A stretch of 64,000 bases of DNA from Cannabis sativa (GCF_029168945.1 NC_083601.1:75257595-75321594), one strand, 5' to 3'. Numbered from the stretch's first letter, positions 37,025-48,506 are shown. Translations and numbers: made by a program. Notes: generated from the sequence alone by a model not told the origin.

Positions 37025-38918
37025 TGTTAGGTTTTATGCCCTAAATAAAACTCCATTTCAATGTAATCTATTTTATTCAACATCAATAAAGAAACGAAGT
37101 ATTTTTCATTCATTTGTGTATGTTTTGGCTCACTTTATCAATTGCTTGTCTAATTGATTTATAAATTCATCTTAAACCCTTTTCACATACTTGATCATGT
37201 TTATTGTCTTGTCATCACATTGGAAAGTAAACATGACTATGTGAATAAAGTTTCCTAGATTTATCGGACACCTTTGGGTTTTGCGATATGATAATCTACA
37301 ACAAGAGTTTACTTGTATTTGGAGAAATACTATGTTCTTTCCGAGAACATTGGTTAAAGTAAAGCTTCGGGTTGGATGCATGGAGTATTCATCGGAAGGG
37401 ACCGATTTTGAACTTTGAATTAGATTTAATTAAAGTTACCGTAAAATCTACTCAAGTCAATATCGCCAAGTTGATCCTAGATCAAATGATCTTAATCTGT
37501 TATGATTAGGCTCAATCTTGAAAGGCTATTCGTGTTCTTTGATTTGTTAGTTAAGCCTACTTTTAGGTCAGGGTGATACGTACATTTTGGGAACACGGTA
37601 GTGCAATTGAGTGGGAGCGCTAGCATAAACATGGAATCTATAGCTTCTATCTGGCAAATAGTAAGCAAAGGATGATTTCCTTCGAGCTTGACCAAACGAA
37701 AATAAATGGTGGAGATCTCATTTCACATAAGCTGAAATATCATTTATACGGGGTCAAGTGTTTTAAGGATAAAACACATAGTAGGGTGTTACGGTAATTT
37801 AATCCCTTTATTGTGTAGATCATTCATATAGAGGATCATTGATCAAATTAGGATTATAACAATGGATAACTAATGATGTGTCTATATGGTGGAACATATA
37901 GAGCATTCTATATACTGAGAGTGCAATTCTAAGTTCTATGCGTGGATTCAACGAAGAATTAATAAGTTAGTGAATTTTAGTGCTAAATTCTTGATCTACT
38001 TATTGGAAGCTCGGTTATATAGACCCATGGTCCCCCCACTAGTTGAGATAATATTGTTTGTAAGACTCATGTAATTGGTTTTGATTAATCAATTATAATT
38101 CACAAATTAGACTATGTCTATTTGTGAAATTTTCACTAAGTAAGGGCGAAATTGTAAAGAAAGAGTTAACAGGGGCATATTTGTTAATTATGATACTTTG
38201 TATGGTTCAATTAATAAATATGATAAATGACAATATTATTTAATAATTATTTATAGTTATTAAATAGTTAGAATTGGCATTTAAATGATTGAATTAGGAA
38301 ATTGGCATTTTTGAGAAAATCAGATACAAAAAGTGGTAAAATTGCAAAATTGCAAAAATCAAGGCCCAGTCCACCTAGCCTAGGGCCAGCCACTTATGTT
38401 ATCTTTTTTAAATGATTTTTTCATTATTTTAATGCCATATAATTCAAATCAAACCCTAGAGGAATGCTATAAATAGATAGTGAAGGCTTCAGGAAAATTA
38501 CACTTTCTGAATCAGAAAAACCTGAGCCTCCACTCTCTTCTCTAGCTGCCACTCTCTCTCTCTTTTCTTCCTCAATATTTCGAACCTCTTTTAGTGATTA
38601 GAGTAGTGACCACACACATCAAGCAATACCTCAATCATAGTGAGGAAGATTGTGAAGAAAGATCAACAGCAAAGGAGATTCAGCATCAAGGATTCAGAGA
38701 AGAAGATCCAGGTTCAGATCTTGATAATACTCTGCTACAGAAAGGAATCAAGGGTTAGAGATCTGAACGGAAGGAGTCATTATAATTCCGCTGCACCCAA
38801 TGTAAGGTTTCTTAAACTTTATATGTGTTTAATTTATCGTTTTAGAAAGTTCATATTTAGGATGTTAATAAACATACTTGTGAGTAGATCTAAGATCCTG
38901 GTAAAATAATATCCAACA
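37025..38918 (+). repeat. Copia-A LTR 3 (1894 bp)
   Basis: Ends AATATCCAACA and is followed at once by TGTCC (38919-38923), the right target duplication. TATAAATA is at 38468-38475. The first ~400 bp carry CAG/CTG-site changes against LTR 1 (ACAGAAG to ACGAAG near 37093, CCAGAAC to CCGAGAAC near 37342). The rest mostly keeps CAG/CTG. Confidence 0.95.
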
Positions 38919-38923
38919 TGTCC

Positions 38924-41834
38924 ACATAGTATGTGAATTCCAAGAAGTTTTTCGGGAAGACCTACCAGGGCTACCCCCAGATAGAGAGACAGAATTTGTG
39001 ATTGAGTCAGCGCTAGGCACAACACCAATCTCGAGGGCTCCATACCACATGGCTCCCAATGAATTGAAGGAATTGAAGGCTCAATTACAAGATCTTTTAG
39101 ACAAGGGGTTCATTAGACAAAGTTACTCACCTTGGGGTGCGCCAGTGTTGTTCGTCAAGAAGAAGGACGGTAGTATGCGGATGTGTATAGACTATCGAGA
39201 GCTAAACAAAGTGACTATAAAGAACAAGTATCCCTTGCCTCGCATCGATGATTTGTTTGATCAGTTACAAGGGGCGATCGTCTTCTCAAAGATCGACTTG
39301 AGATCTGGGTACCACCAATTGAAAGTCCGAGAGGAAGATATAGCAAAGACAGCATTTCGAACACGGTATGGGCATTATGAATTTTTAGTGATGTTATTTG
39401 GGTTAACCAATGCCCCAGCAGCCTTCATGGATTTAATTAATAGAGTATTCAAGGAATATCTTGACAAGTTTGTGGTGGTATTCATTGATGACATACTCAT
39501 TTATTCAAGGACAATGGAAGAGCACGAGGAGCACTTAAGGTTAACTCTAAGCAGACTTAAAGAGCACCAATTGTATGCCAAATTCAAAAAGTGTGAGTAC
39601 TGGTTGGAGAAAGTGGCGTTTCTAGGCCATATAGTGTCCAAAGATGGGGTAGAGGTGGACCCTGCGAAAATTGAAGTAGTGAAGAGCTGGCCAAAACCAA
39701 AAACCGCAAGTGAGGTTCGGAGTTTCCTCGGACTAGCTGGATATTATAGGAGATTCGTTGAAGGGTTCTCAAAAGTAGCCACATCGTTGACAAATTTGAC
39801 TCGAAAGCAACAAAAATTTTTTGTGGACGGATAAATGTGAGGAAAGCTTTCAGACATTGAAAGATAAACTCGTAACAGCACCCGTCCTGTGTGTTCCAAC
39901 TAACAAAGACAAATTTTGTAGTATATTGCGACGCATCAAAGCAAGGGCTTGGCTGTGTGTTGATGCAGAATGAGAAGGTGGTAGCCTATGCCTCTAGATA
40001 GCTAAAGGAGTATGAGACAAGGTACCCAACTCATGACTTAGAGTTGGCAGCAATGGTCTTTGCATTGAAAATCTGGAGGCACTACCTCTATGGAGAGAAG
40101 TGTAAAATATACACAGATCACAAAAGCCTAAAATACTTCTTTACGAAAGAGCTTAACATGAGACAGAGGCGGTGGTTGGAACTGGTAAAAGATTACGATT
40201 GTGAGATACTGTACCATCCTGGAAAGGCTAATGTAGTGGCGGATGCACTTGGCAGACGCAAGTATGCAAGCTTATCAATGTTAAGGGTATTAAAAGTGCC
40301 GTTGCAACAGGAAATCGAGAGATCTGGAATAGAGTTAGTAACAGGAAAGCTAGCTAACCTCACAATTGAATCAAATTTATTAGAGAATATCAAAGAAGAA
40401 CAAGCCCAAGATGAGTTTTTAATCAAGAAGCAGGTCGAACTACAAAATGGGAAAGCCGGGGACTTCTCAGTTAATGAAGATGGTATTCTACTATACAAGG
40501 CAAGGGTGTGTGTACCTAATAAAGCGGAGTTGCAATCAAAAAATTTACAAGAGACGCACACTACACCCTATTCTTTACACCCAGGGTCAACCAAAATGTA
40601 CAACGATCTGAAAGGTAGGTATTGGTGGCCGGGTATGAAAAATAATATAGTAGAATTTGTAGCAAAATGCCTTACCTGCCAGCAAGTTAGGGCCGAACAC
40701 CAGAGACCTGCAAGACTGTTGCAATCTCTTGATATTCCTGAGTGGAAATGGGAAGATATTGCTATGGATTTTGTGACGGGGTTACCGAAGAATAGGAAAC
40801 AACAGGATTCTGTCTGGGTGATTATTGACAGACTCACTAAATCAGCACATTTTCTGACTGTGCGCACTAATTACAACGCAGAGCAATATGCTGAACTGTA
40901 TGTAAAAGAAATTATAAGGCTACATGGAGTCCCAAAGACCATTGTATCTGATAGAGGTTCAGTTTTTACCTCTAAGTTTTGGGAAAGTGTGCAAAGTGCT
41001 TTGGGCACAAAACTGAAGTTGAGTACAACATTCCATCCACAAACTGATGGACAATCGGAACGAACTATTCAAATACTAGAAGACATGCTACGAGCTTGTG
41101 CGTTGGATTTCCCAGGTAACTGGAGTAACTATTTGCCACTAATGGAGTTCTCGTACAACAATAGCTATCAATCTACAATAGGGATGGCACCTTATGAAAT
41201 GTTGTATGGGAGGAAGTGTCGATCACCACTACACTGGGATGAGGTTGGCAAAAAGCGATACTTAGGCCTAGACCTAGTAAGAGAGGCCACTGAAGCGGTA
41301 GAAAAGATTCGAAATAGAATGGTAACTGCACAAAGCTGCCAGAAAAGTTATGCCGACGCAAAGCGACGGAATGTGGAATTTGCAGTGGGTGATAAAGTGT
41401 TCCTTCGAGTGTCACCTATGAAAGGGGCTATGCGTTTTGGAAAGCGAGGAAAGCTAAGTCCAAGATTTATAGGTCCTTTTGAGATATTGGACAGAGTGGG
41501 ACAGGTAGCTTATCGACTGGCACTGCCACCAGTATTAGCTGAGACGCATAATGTGTTCCATATTTCTATGCTACGAAAATACGTGTTGGATCCATCACAC
41601 GTGTTGAACTATGAAAGAATGGAGCTAAAGCAGGACTTGAGTTATGAAGTGCGACCAGTTCGCATTATAGAGAGAGGAACGAAGGAGTTAAGGTCCAAAA
41701 GTATTCCTCTAGTAAAAGTTCTGTGGAGCAACCGTTCAGAAAGGGATGCAACGTGAGAAATGGAGGGAGACATGAAAGAACAATACCCCGAACTTTTTGG
41801 TAAGTCTAATTTCGAGGACGAAATTTTCCTTTAA
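38924..41834 (+). pseudogene. Gypsy-1 RT-RNaseH-integrase part of the polyprotein gene, broken
   Basis: Continues the frame cut at 20592. RT has YRELN, LRSGYHQ and the active-site FIDD (39481-39492). RNase H and connection follow, then integrase with an HHCC region (about 40560-40690), catalytic D in MDFVTG and VSDRGS, E in GQSERT, and a C-terminal tail of chromodomain type ([12 protein letters not shown]). Lesions: a one-base T insertion in the run near 39818-39820, an extra T near 39914, an in-frame TAG at about 40000 where SRQLK is expected (CAG to TAG), and TGA at 41754 for Trp (TGG to TGA). The original stop is TAA at 41832. The C-to-T and G-to-A stops fit methylcytosine decay. Confidence 0.9.
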
Positions 41835-41845
41835 GGAGGGTAGAA
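41830..41845 (+). promoter_or_regulatory. Gypsy-1 polypurine tract
   Basis: TTTAAGGAGGGTAGAA lies between the pol stop and the 3' LTR, the standard position for plus-strand priming. Confidence 0.8.
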
Positions 41846-41919
41846 TGTAATATCCAGTTTATATACATATATTGGTATTTGGTATATTAAGTGTGATACA
41901 ATTATATTGTTATTATTAC

Positions 41920-41970
<51 letters not shown>

Positions 41971-44014
41971 CATTATTATTAATATCTGTTTTTTTTGTTT
42001 TTTTGTTGTGCGTGTGAGTGGGTGGGAAAAAGAAAAAAAAATGATGATATATATATTAAATAGTGAGATAAATAAATAGTGAGACATTAGATTAGTTAGT
42101 TTAAAATTTAAATTTAAATTATATCAGCATAATTTTATCTGATTAGTTAGATTTTTATATTTAAATTTAAACCTATTATACGATATGTTATATACGTATA
42201 TACTCTAGAACCCTAGCAGCCAGATAGTATCGTATTCTTTTATTCTCACCATCTCTCAATTTTTTTTATTCTCTCTATTGCACCAAATTAATTGCTTTAA
42301 TCTTAAGAGCTTCGGGGTCAACAATCAACCGATCATCGTTTCGTGTCTTCGAAATCTTCAGGTAAAATTCGTAGTTGTGTTTTATTTTCGTTTTCAGAGA
42401 AATAGGCTTTCATAAAACTACCATATCTCTCTCTCCATAGGTCCATTTTCAGTGATCTAGGTACTATTTTAAAGATAATTTAATAATATATATTTTTTAT
42501 GAAGAAACTCTTTCCTAATTCGGATTATTTCGATTTTAAAAATTTCATGTTTTACACTGACTGTTGAATTACAGTTTTTTTAAATTTCTTTCTGATATTG
42601 CCTTAGTAAAAGTGTGATATCTCTCTCGATATCTATTATTTCCAGCGATTCTTGTACTATTATAAAGATAATTCAATAATCCATATTTTCTTTGAAGAAA
42701 CCTTTCCGTAATTCGGAGTTCTTACCAGTCAAAAGTTAGTATCTTTACTCGGTTATGATATTTCGTTTTAAGTTTTGTTTCAGAAAAAGTGTCTTCAGTA
42801 TAAATTTAATATCTCTCTCACTTTTGATCCATTTTAATAGATCTTTATCTTGTTTTAAAGCTTAGGAAAATAGCTACATTTTTTATGAAGGAAGTATTAT
42901 CTAGATCGTGGTATAACTATTTTTAAAACTTTTATTTTTGGGATGTATTCAGAAATCGGCATGATCCAGGATTTTAAAGAAACTGTTTTGGGAAAATATG
43001 CATAACTCCTAGGTTATAGCTCCGATTTTGATGATCTTTATACCGTTAGAAAGGTCTTTCGATTAACTAAAAACTTTGTGAACAGTAGGACTTTTAATTC
43101 AAACGTTTTATGAGTCAAATTCTTGGCTAAACTTGCTGTACAGTAAGAGTAATAAATATATTGAGTTTATCGGTGGACTAAGGGTTTCACTAATTGTTAT
43201 AGGGCCTAGAAGGTATCGTAGAAGTTAATTACAGCGGAGTTGAGTTAAGGAAAAATAATTATACTTTGTACTTGCTTGTTATATGGTTTGAGTACTTAGT
43301 ATGACTGCTTGAATAAATTGTATGGAAACTGTGGAATGTGATAGTTTCGGTGAAATAGTGTTTTATCGATGGATTGTATATGGCTATTTAATCATGTTCC
43401 AGGTACTTGGAAGTGGTTGAAAACCACACATGTATGGTGATGTGGTAAGTGAGGCAGTGTTCATAAGGGTGCACTGGTCATTGGTACTGCGTTTTAGTTA
43501 AGAACGTAAGACACTCCAGATTTGTATGGAAGTTGGAGTGTGAGTGTTTGTTATTTCAGTATTTGTGTGGCTGCCTCTATTTATACTTATGATTAGTTGA
43601 GTGTATGTTTGATGTATATATTTGTGCTATGATGTGTGAATGCTAGTACATAGTATTTTGTTTTTCTTTACTGGGCTTTGCAGCTCACCCCTTATTTACC
43701 CCCTATGTGCAGATAAGTAAGCCTGTAAGCTTTCGGTGACAAATTGAGTCTGGATATCTCGTGTGATCATGTAACTGCGTGTGGTCTTGGCCATCTTCTG
43801 CTGAAAGTCTTTTTTTTTTTTTTTTTAAATTTATTAAACTTATCGAGGATGTTGTCGCTTAAATTTTCTATTACTTTTACCTAAGTAGTAATACTTTATT
43901 TTCAACTGGGTAACCATGTTTTGAAAATTGTTATTTTTTTTAATAAGGGCAACATTAGTATCTTAACTCCAGTTTATTTTTGGCATCTTATTTTATGTAA
44001 GTAAGGGCGTTACA
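41846..44014 (+). repeat. Gypsy-1 3' LTR (2169 bp)
   Basis: Starts TGTAATATCCAG and ends GGGCGTTACA. Contains the interrupted ATT array at 41910-41982. Ordinary substitutions against the 5' LTR are spread along its length; CAG and CTG sites are mostly conserved (CTAGCAGCC, CTTCAGG, CCAGTTT), unlike in the copia copies. Confidence 0.93.
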
Positions 44015-44019
44015 TAATG

Positions 44020-44066
44020 AAACATACTTGGTAGTAATTCTAGATCCTGGTAAAATATTTCCAACA
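44020..44066 (+). mobile_element. Copia-0 5' LTR, last 47 bp, after the Gypsy-1 insertion
   Basis: AAACATACTTG continues the LTR sequence that stopped at 16009 and ends TTTCCAACA. It matches the last part of the Copia-A and Copia-B LTRs. Confidence 0.88.
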
Positions 44067-44340
44067 ACTGGTATCAGAGCCATGGTAATGATTTACTTTC
44101 ATGTAATATGAATTAAAACGATGTTTTATATATTTTGTGTTGATTTGGATGGTTTCATATTAGATTATGTGCTTATGTGATGAATGTATATGTTGTACGA
44201 ATTTTTTCCATGACAAATATTTTTTCTATTTTTGAAAATATTTTATTTGGATTCCTTGTGAAAAATTAAGCAATTTTTGTTTTTACAAAACTTAATTCCG
44301 ATAAAAATTGAGAAAGTTATGAATTTTAGAAAAATCAGGA
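44067..44340 (+). other. Copia-0 primer site and start of its leader
   Basis: A canonical initiator-Met primer site TGGTATCAGAGCC is at 44069-44081. About 250 bp then align with the start of the Copia-A leader (ATGGTAATGATTTACTT, AAAACGAT, GGATGGT.TCAT). After about 44340 the similarity is lost. Confidence 0.8.
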
Positions 44341-44575
44341 TTACATTGTGTCGAGTGGGTGCTCGTGCACTGGGACTGGATGCCCATCCGCGCGCGTGAC
44401 ACACCCAGAACCCTGCACATCCGCCCATGCCTACCCTGCATGCGCCGAAGAATGCCACACATCCCTCCCTGCCATCACCTGCTCCGCGCGCGTTTTGGGT
44501 GTCATGCAGCCTCTGGAGGCTGCACGTGCAGCCTCCTGGGGAGCCAGCCTCCCAATTTCAATTTTTTTTGAGTTT
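44341..44575. other. GC-rich island inside the Copia-0 leader
   Basis: About 235 bp rich in C and G, with CpG-rich pieces such as GCGCGCG, amid strongly AT-rich DNA. It is absent from the Copia-A and Copia-B leaders. Short overlapping frames exist in several phases on both strands with no recognisable domain. It may be captured host sequence or a divergent leader segment. Confidence 0.55.
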
Positions 44576-45792
44576 TTCCCCAAAAATCCAATTTTTTATG
44601 GGATTGTTTCCCAAAATTCAATTTTTCCAATTTTAGATTTTTTTCAATTTTAAATATTTCCAATTTGAAATATTTCTTTTTTTTTTAAAAATATTTTCAA
44701 TTTTAAATATTTCCTATTATGGTCAGATTTAAAAATTTGTTAATTTCTTTAATATTTATATATTATTTAATTATAAGATTAGATATTTTGATATTTAACA
44801 TATTTTAAATTAAAAGATAACTTTGTCTTTTTATTTAAAATATTATATTAAAATTATCTTATTATATGACAAATTAAATAATTAATAAATTTGAAATTAA
44901 CATAGATATTTTTATAGATATACTTACCATAATGAGAGTTACGTGACGAGCCACATAAATATTAGTTTTATATAAGTTCTAGTGGTTTTTGTTTAAGAAT
45001 TCAGTAACTAAGCAACGGCAACAACAATGGTAGATAGATCTATTTAAGTTTTTCATATTTGTAAAGATTATAAATCTAAACTTTTAATTTTCTTGATTTG
45101 AGATTTTGAATTGTTTTGATTTATTTATTTATGAATTTATTGAAATACTTGAATATTTATTTGTTCTGATTTTGAATTGTTCTGATTTATTCATACTTGA
45201 ATATCTATATTGATGATTGTTAATGAAATTAGTTTGTAGCTTTATGTTTCTAGAAAAAAAAAGGTATTTTTTAATATAGAGTTTAAATTTTATATTGATG
45301 ATTGTTAATGAAATTAGTCTGTAGCTTTGGGTTTTTAGAAAAAAAATAATAATTGAGTCAACAATGGCACGTATTTTTAATTTTATTTTAAAAAATGTAT
45401 TAATTTATTTTTTATTTTATTTTAAATTATTATGTAAATTTATGTAAATTATAAATCAATCAATAAATAATAAAATAACATGTCTAATATAATTTATAAT
45501 TTATGATATGAACAAATAAATATAGTTATGCCTGCGAATCGACTTGATTAAATTCAATAGAAACATAGGATAGCATTTTTTTCTAATGACAAAAGAAATA
45601 CTAATTTACAGTAAGCCAAAAGTTAGAATTTAAACCCATTAGACAATGTCTATTATTGATAATAGAAGCAAAAAAAGATAAAAGTCTTTACGATGATAAA
45701 GAGCTTAGGAGATGCTGAGAATGTTCTAATTCTAGATTAATCACCCTATAGTATATTACCTCTCTCTTAGCATAAGTAAAGCGTAGCAATGG
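44576..45792. other. AT-rich remainder of Copia-0 leader and/or flanking DNA
   Basis: No gene is seen. Runs such as TTTTAAATATTTCCAATTT resemble copia leader composition up to about 44930; beyond that the origin is unknown. No Copia-0 pol or 3' LTR appears before Gypsy-2 begins, so Copia-0 is truncated here or resumes beyond the window. Confidence 0.5.
45203..45347 (+). repeat. Direct repeat of ~54 bp, period about 91 bp
   Basis: TATATTGATGATTGTTAATG and the following AAATTAGT(T/C)TGTAGCTTT..GTTT.TAGAAAAAAA occur at about 45204 and again at 45293, with a few base changes. A local tandem duplication with no coding content. Confidence 0.8.
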
Positions 45793-46920
45793 TGTAAAGC
45801 CCGCTTAGTTAATTTGGAAATTATCAGTTAATTATGATTAATCATGAAATTATTTATAGCTATTTATATAATTTATTACTGTTATTTATGGAATTCTGAA
45901 ATGCATGGTTATGTTATTTAGTAGTTTTCATATTTTGCATTTCCGGTGCCCGGTATTTTGGAACTCGGCGTTTGGCTCAGTAGAAATCACAACTTAGTAT
46001 GTTAGTAGTTTGGGGACGGGTTTTAGACATTGGAAATGTCGGGAATGGCCGGGAATTTAGAATTTCCCAAAAATACCCCTTTAGTATGATTTATGTGGTT
46101 TTATGGTGGAGGGGCAAAATGGTCTTTTTGCCCCATTAGCATTTTGTCTTTTGTGATTTTATGAAATGGAAAATAAATGTTTAATTGTTTAATTGATGGC
46201 TGAAATAAAATGGTATATGTGGCATTTATTCTTTTTCCTTCTCATTTCAACACTTAGCAAAAAAAAAAAAAAAAAAATAGAAAATTTTGAAAAAGAAAAC
46301 TCTCATTTCTCTCTCTCATTTTTGGCCAAGTCTTGGGCAGCAAGGAGCTGATTCCTCCATTGATATTTTCTTGTGAATTCATCCCTCTTTTAGGTCCATT
46401 TCAAGCTAGGTTAGCTCTTGTAACTCCTCTTTATGTTTTGTTGAATTTGATGAAAAGTTGGTGATGCATGCATGAATTCTTAGTTGTTCTTACTGCTGGG
46501 TTTTATGGTTAATTTCTGGGATGTATGTATGTTATTTTGAGGTTAATTAAGCTATTAGAAATGCATGTTTAGTACCTTGTTTCAAGTTTAGAATTTCTAG
46601 CTCAAAAATGTGATTTTTGGTGAAATTGTTGTGAATCTGTTGCTGTATTGTTGTTAATGCTTTTGTTTGTTTTCTGAGATTATATTATGCTAGTTTAAGA
46701 GGTTTTAAGCTAGTTTGATTGCTTGTTAGGTGGTTTTGCTCAAGTTTGAGTTTAGAACTCAAAGCTTGAGCTCCTATGGTGATTTTTGTTTCTGTGCATT
46801 CTGGGTTGTTTTGAGGCCTTAGAAATGTTCTAGGGAAGGTTTAGAACAGGTCTGGAAAGTTTGAATCAATTTGGGGTTGAATTGGTTGAGATATGAAAAT
46901 TTGATGTTCTTTGCGAGGAA

Positions 46921-47010
46921 CCGGAATTCCGGTTGTGCATCCGGAATTCCGGATGGGCTTCGAAAATTCCCAGAACCGGAATTCCGGTTGAGCAACCGGT
47001 CTGCCGGTTG
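46921..47010. repeat. Clustered CCGGAATTCCGG palindromes in Gypsy-2 LTR
   Basis: The perfect 12-bp palindrome occurs at 46921, 46941 and 46976, followed by AACCGGTCTGCCGGTT at 46994. Four inverted-repeat sites fall within 90 bp. Confidence 0.9.
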
Positions 47011-47343
47011 GGGAATTTTCAGAACCCGTGTTTTTCCTCGTTTTTATGTTTTAAGGGGTATTGCCATGTTTTTTATCGATAGGGAAACTTTTAGTTCCTA
47101 GTTTAAGTCCCCGGGAAGTGATGTAGCGTGTCACTTATAGCGTTGTGATTTTTATGGTTTAGGAGCCAGTAATCCGCCGCTCAGCTAAAGTTCTAGTCAG
47201 GTTGACCGGCACACCTGAATTCGGAATCCAGGTAAGATTAGTATAACAGTATGCATATGTAGATTACATGTTTAGCGTGCATGTAGGAAGCCTAATAGAT
47301 TACTTTTGTTGTATGTTGGCTTCGAACCATCCAACCCTGTCAC

Positions 47344-47498
47344 GTCGGTACAGGCTGGAGTATGACCAGCAGCCGGAGTATGACCGGTTCGACCGATCAG
47401 GCTGACATTTGGTTGGTGGTTCCGTGCTATTGACCTATCCCGTCGGTACAGGCTGGAGTATGACCAGCGGCGGAGTATGACCGGTTCGGCCGATCGGG
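47344..47498 (+). repeat. Duplicated ~57-bp block, period 98 bp, in Gypsy-2 LTR
   Basis: GTCGGTACAGGCTGGAGTAT and its following GACCAGC..CGGAGTATGACCGGTTC recur at 47344 and 47442. Each block itself contains GGAGTATGACC twice. Confidence 0.9.
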
Positions 47499-47547
47499 AG
47501 GATACTTGTCAATAGTACCGTCCCCGTTAACGTTCAAAACTCGGTAC

Positions 47548-47630
47548 CATGTTGGACATGGCGGTAGTGGCTCGATGCGTGTTGGACACGGCAGTAGCGG
47601 GACTCTGTATCGTGTTGGACACGGCAGTTA
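47548..47630 (+). repeat. Three copies of a TGTTGGACACGGCAGTA-type unit in Gypsy-2 LTR
   Basis: ATGTTGGACATGGCGGTAG, GTGTTGGACACGGCAGTAG and GTGTTGGACACGGCAGTTAG occur about 30 bp apart, just upstream of a C/T-rich stretch. Confidence 0.85.
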
Positions 47631-48044
47631 GAATTATGTATGAGTATTATTATGCTTTTCTTACTGAGTCTGTCGACTCACAGTTTACGTTTATGTGTAG
47701 GTAAAGGCAAGGTTAAAGCTGATGGACCGTGAGCGAGCTTGTGAAGATTGTACATGTCGGGGCGGTTAGGCCTGGAGCGTACGATCATCGGGACAGCGAG
47801 GCTGATTTTTGTAACTGGTCGTTAGACGACCTTTATTTTGTGTATCAGTTAAACAGTTAAAACTTTTTGTAAATAATTTTATAATCGGGATCCCGAGTCT
47901 TTTGTAATATTGTTTTATAAGTTTAATTAAAAAGCAAAATTTTAATTAATCACGTTTTTCCATAAACCTCGTTGATTAGCAACGAGCTGCACAGTACGTT
48001 TAAAAATCACGTAATACGCCTATGGTAGTTAGGGTGTTACAATT

Positions 48045-48057
48045 TGGTATCAGAGCC
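48045..48057 (+). promoter_or_regulatory. Gypsy-2 primer-binding site
   Basis: TGGTATCAGAGCC is a perfect initiator-Met tRNA complement, starting three bases after the LTR end. Confidence 0.92.
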
Positions 48058-48287
48058 GCCAGGTTGTCTTCCGAAGATCGTCACGACATGTACAATCATC
48101 ATAAGCAGTTAGCTCGGTTCACGGTTCAGTAAGCCTTTATTGCTTTAGTAGTTTATTTTATTCAGTTATGGAAAAGAAAAGCCTGTTAGGAAGCATGTTA
48201 GTAGCCTGATAGTAGAATAGGCGCATGTTTCGTTTTTAGTTTCCAAATTAAGCGGCATTAATAAGCTCTCCTTGAATACGACCTGAT

Positions 48288-48506
48288 ATGCCAACTCTTG
48301 GTTTCGCAGGGGGTTCTAATCAGATGGACGCCAGGCGGACTACCAGGAGTCAGGGCAACTCCGTAGGGTCGAACCAAGGACAGGGAGCTCAGTTTCCCCC
48401 ACCTGTTAGGGGCCGAGGTAGAGGTCCCCGAGGCAGGGCTCGTGGTCGGGGTGATGAGAACCCGCCACAGGCTGCCCAGGCTCCCCCAGCCGATCAGGGA
48501 GCCCAG
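48288..48506 (+). pseudogene. Gypsy-2 gag, N-terminal part, cut by Copia-B
   Basis: The frame starts at ATG 48288; a second ATG at 48324 (MDARRTTRSQ) is an equally good start. It encodes an Arg-Gly-rich segment (RGRGRGPRGRARGRG) typical of the N-terminus of chromovirus Gag. The frame is open to the Copia-B insertion after GCCCAG (48506) and continues in phase at 58745 with a coiled-coil-like segment. Confidence 0.85.
48502..48506 (+). repeat. Target-site duplication, left copy, of Copia-B (CCCAG)
   Basis: CCCAG before the first Copia-B LTR is repeated exactly at 58740-58744 after the second LTR. Confidence 0.95.

Larger units (their letters stand above)
20593..38918 (+). mobile_element. Copia-A: tandem (dimeric) Ty1/copia element with three LTRs and two internal regions
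   Basis: LTRs at 20593-22485, 28807-30698 and 37025-38918 alternate with internal regions at 22486-28806 and 30699-37024. Repeat periods are 8214 and 8218 bp. A single TGTCC duplication encloses the whole 18.3-kb array, so it entered as one insertion, or a single insertion later expanded by unequal exchange between LTRs. An assembly duplication is also possible. Each unit has PR-IN-RT-RNaseH in copia order (integrase before RT) but no recognisable gag. Copies differ almost only at CAG/CTG sites. Confidence 0.93.
16010..44014 (+). mobile_element. Gypsy-1: Ty3/gypsy chromovirus-type retrotransposon, split by Copia-A
   Basis: Two LTRs in the same orientation (16010-18166 and 41846-44014), a tRNA-Met-like primer site, gag-PR-RT-RNaseH-IN in gypsy order and a C-terminal chromodomain-like tail. 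Flanks are TAATC (16005-16009) and TAATG (44015-44019), a 5-bp target duplication with one change. It is inserted into the Copia-0 LTR. Without Copia-A it is about 9.7 kb. The LTRs show scattered ordinary substitutions, so it is older than Copia-A. Confidence 0.93.
45793..48041 (+). repeat. Gypsy-2 5' LTR (2249 bp) with internal subrepeats
   Basis: Starts TGTAAAGCCCGC and ends AGGGTGTTACA. The right half is unusually GC-rich and holds three kinds of subrepeat, listed separately. A long A-run is at 46259-46277. The region AGGTAAGATTAG (47231) resembles a splice donor, but no splicing can be shown. Confidence 0.93.

Noticed and set aside
20593..38918. Two independent copia insertions side by side
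   Set aside because: The middle LTR is shared, no target duplication lies at it, and the outer TGTCC pair encloses both units.
44243..44653. Overlapping frames in the GC-rich island
   Set aside because: Several phases on both strands are open, as expected of GC-rich DNA, and none resembles a known domain.
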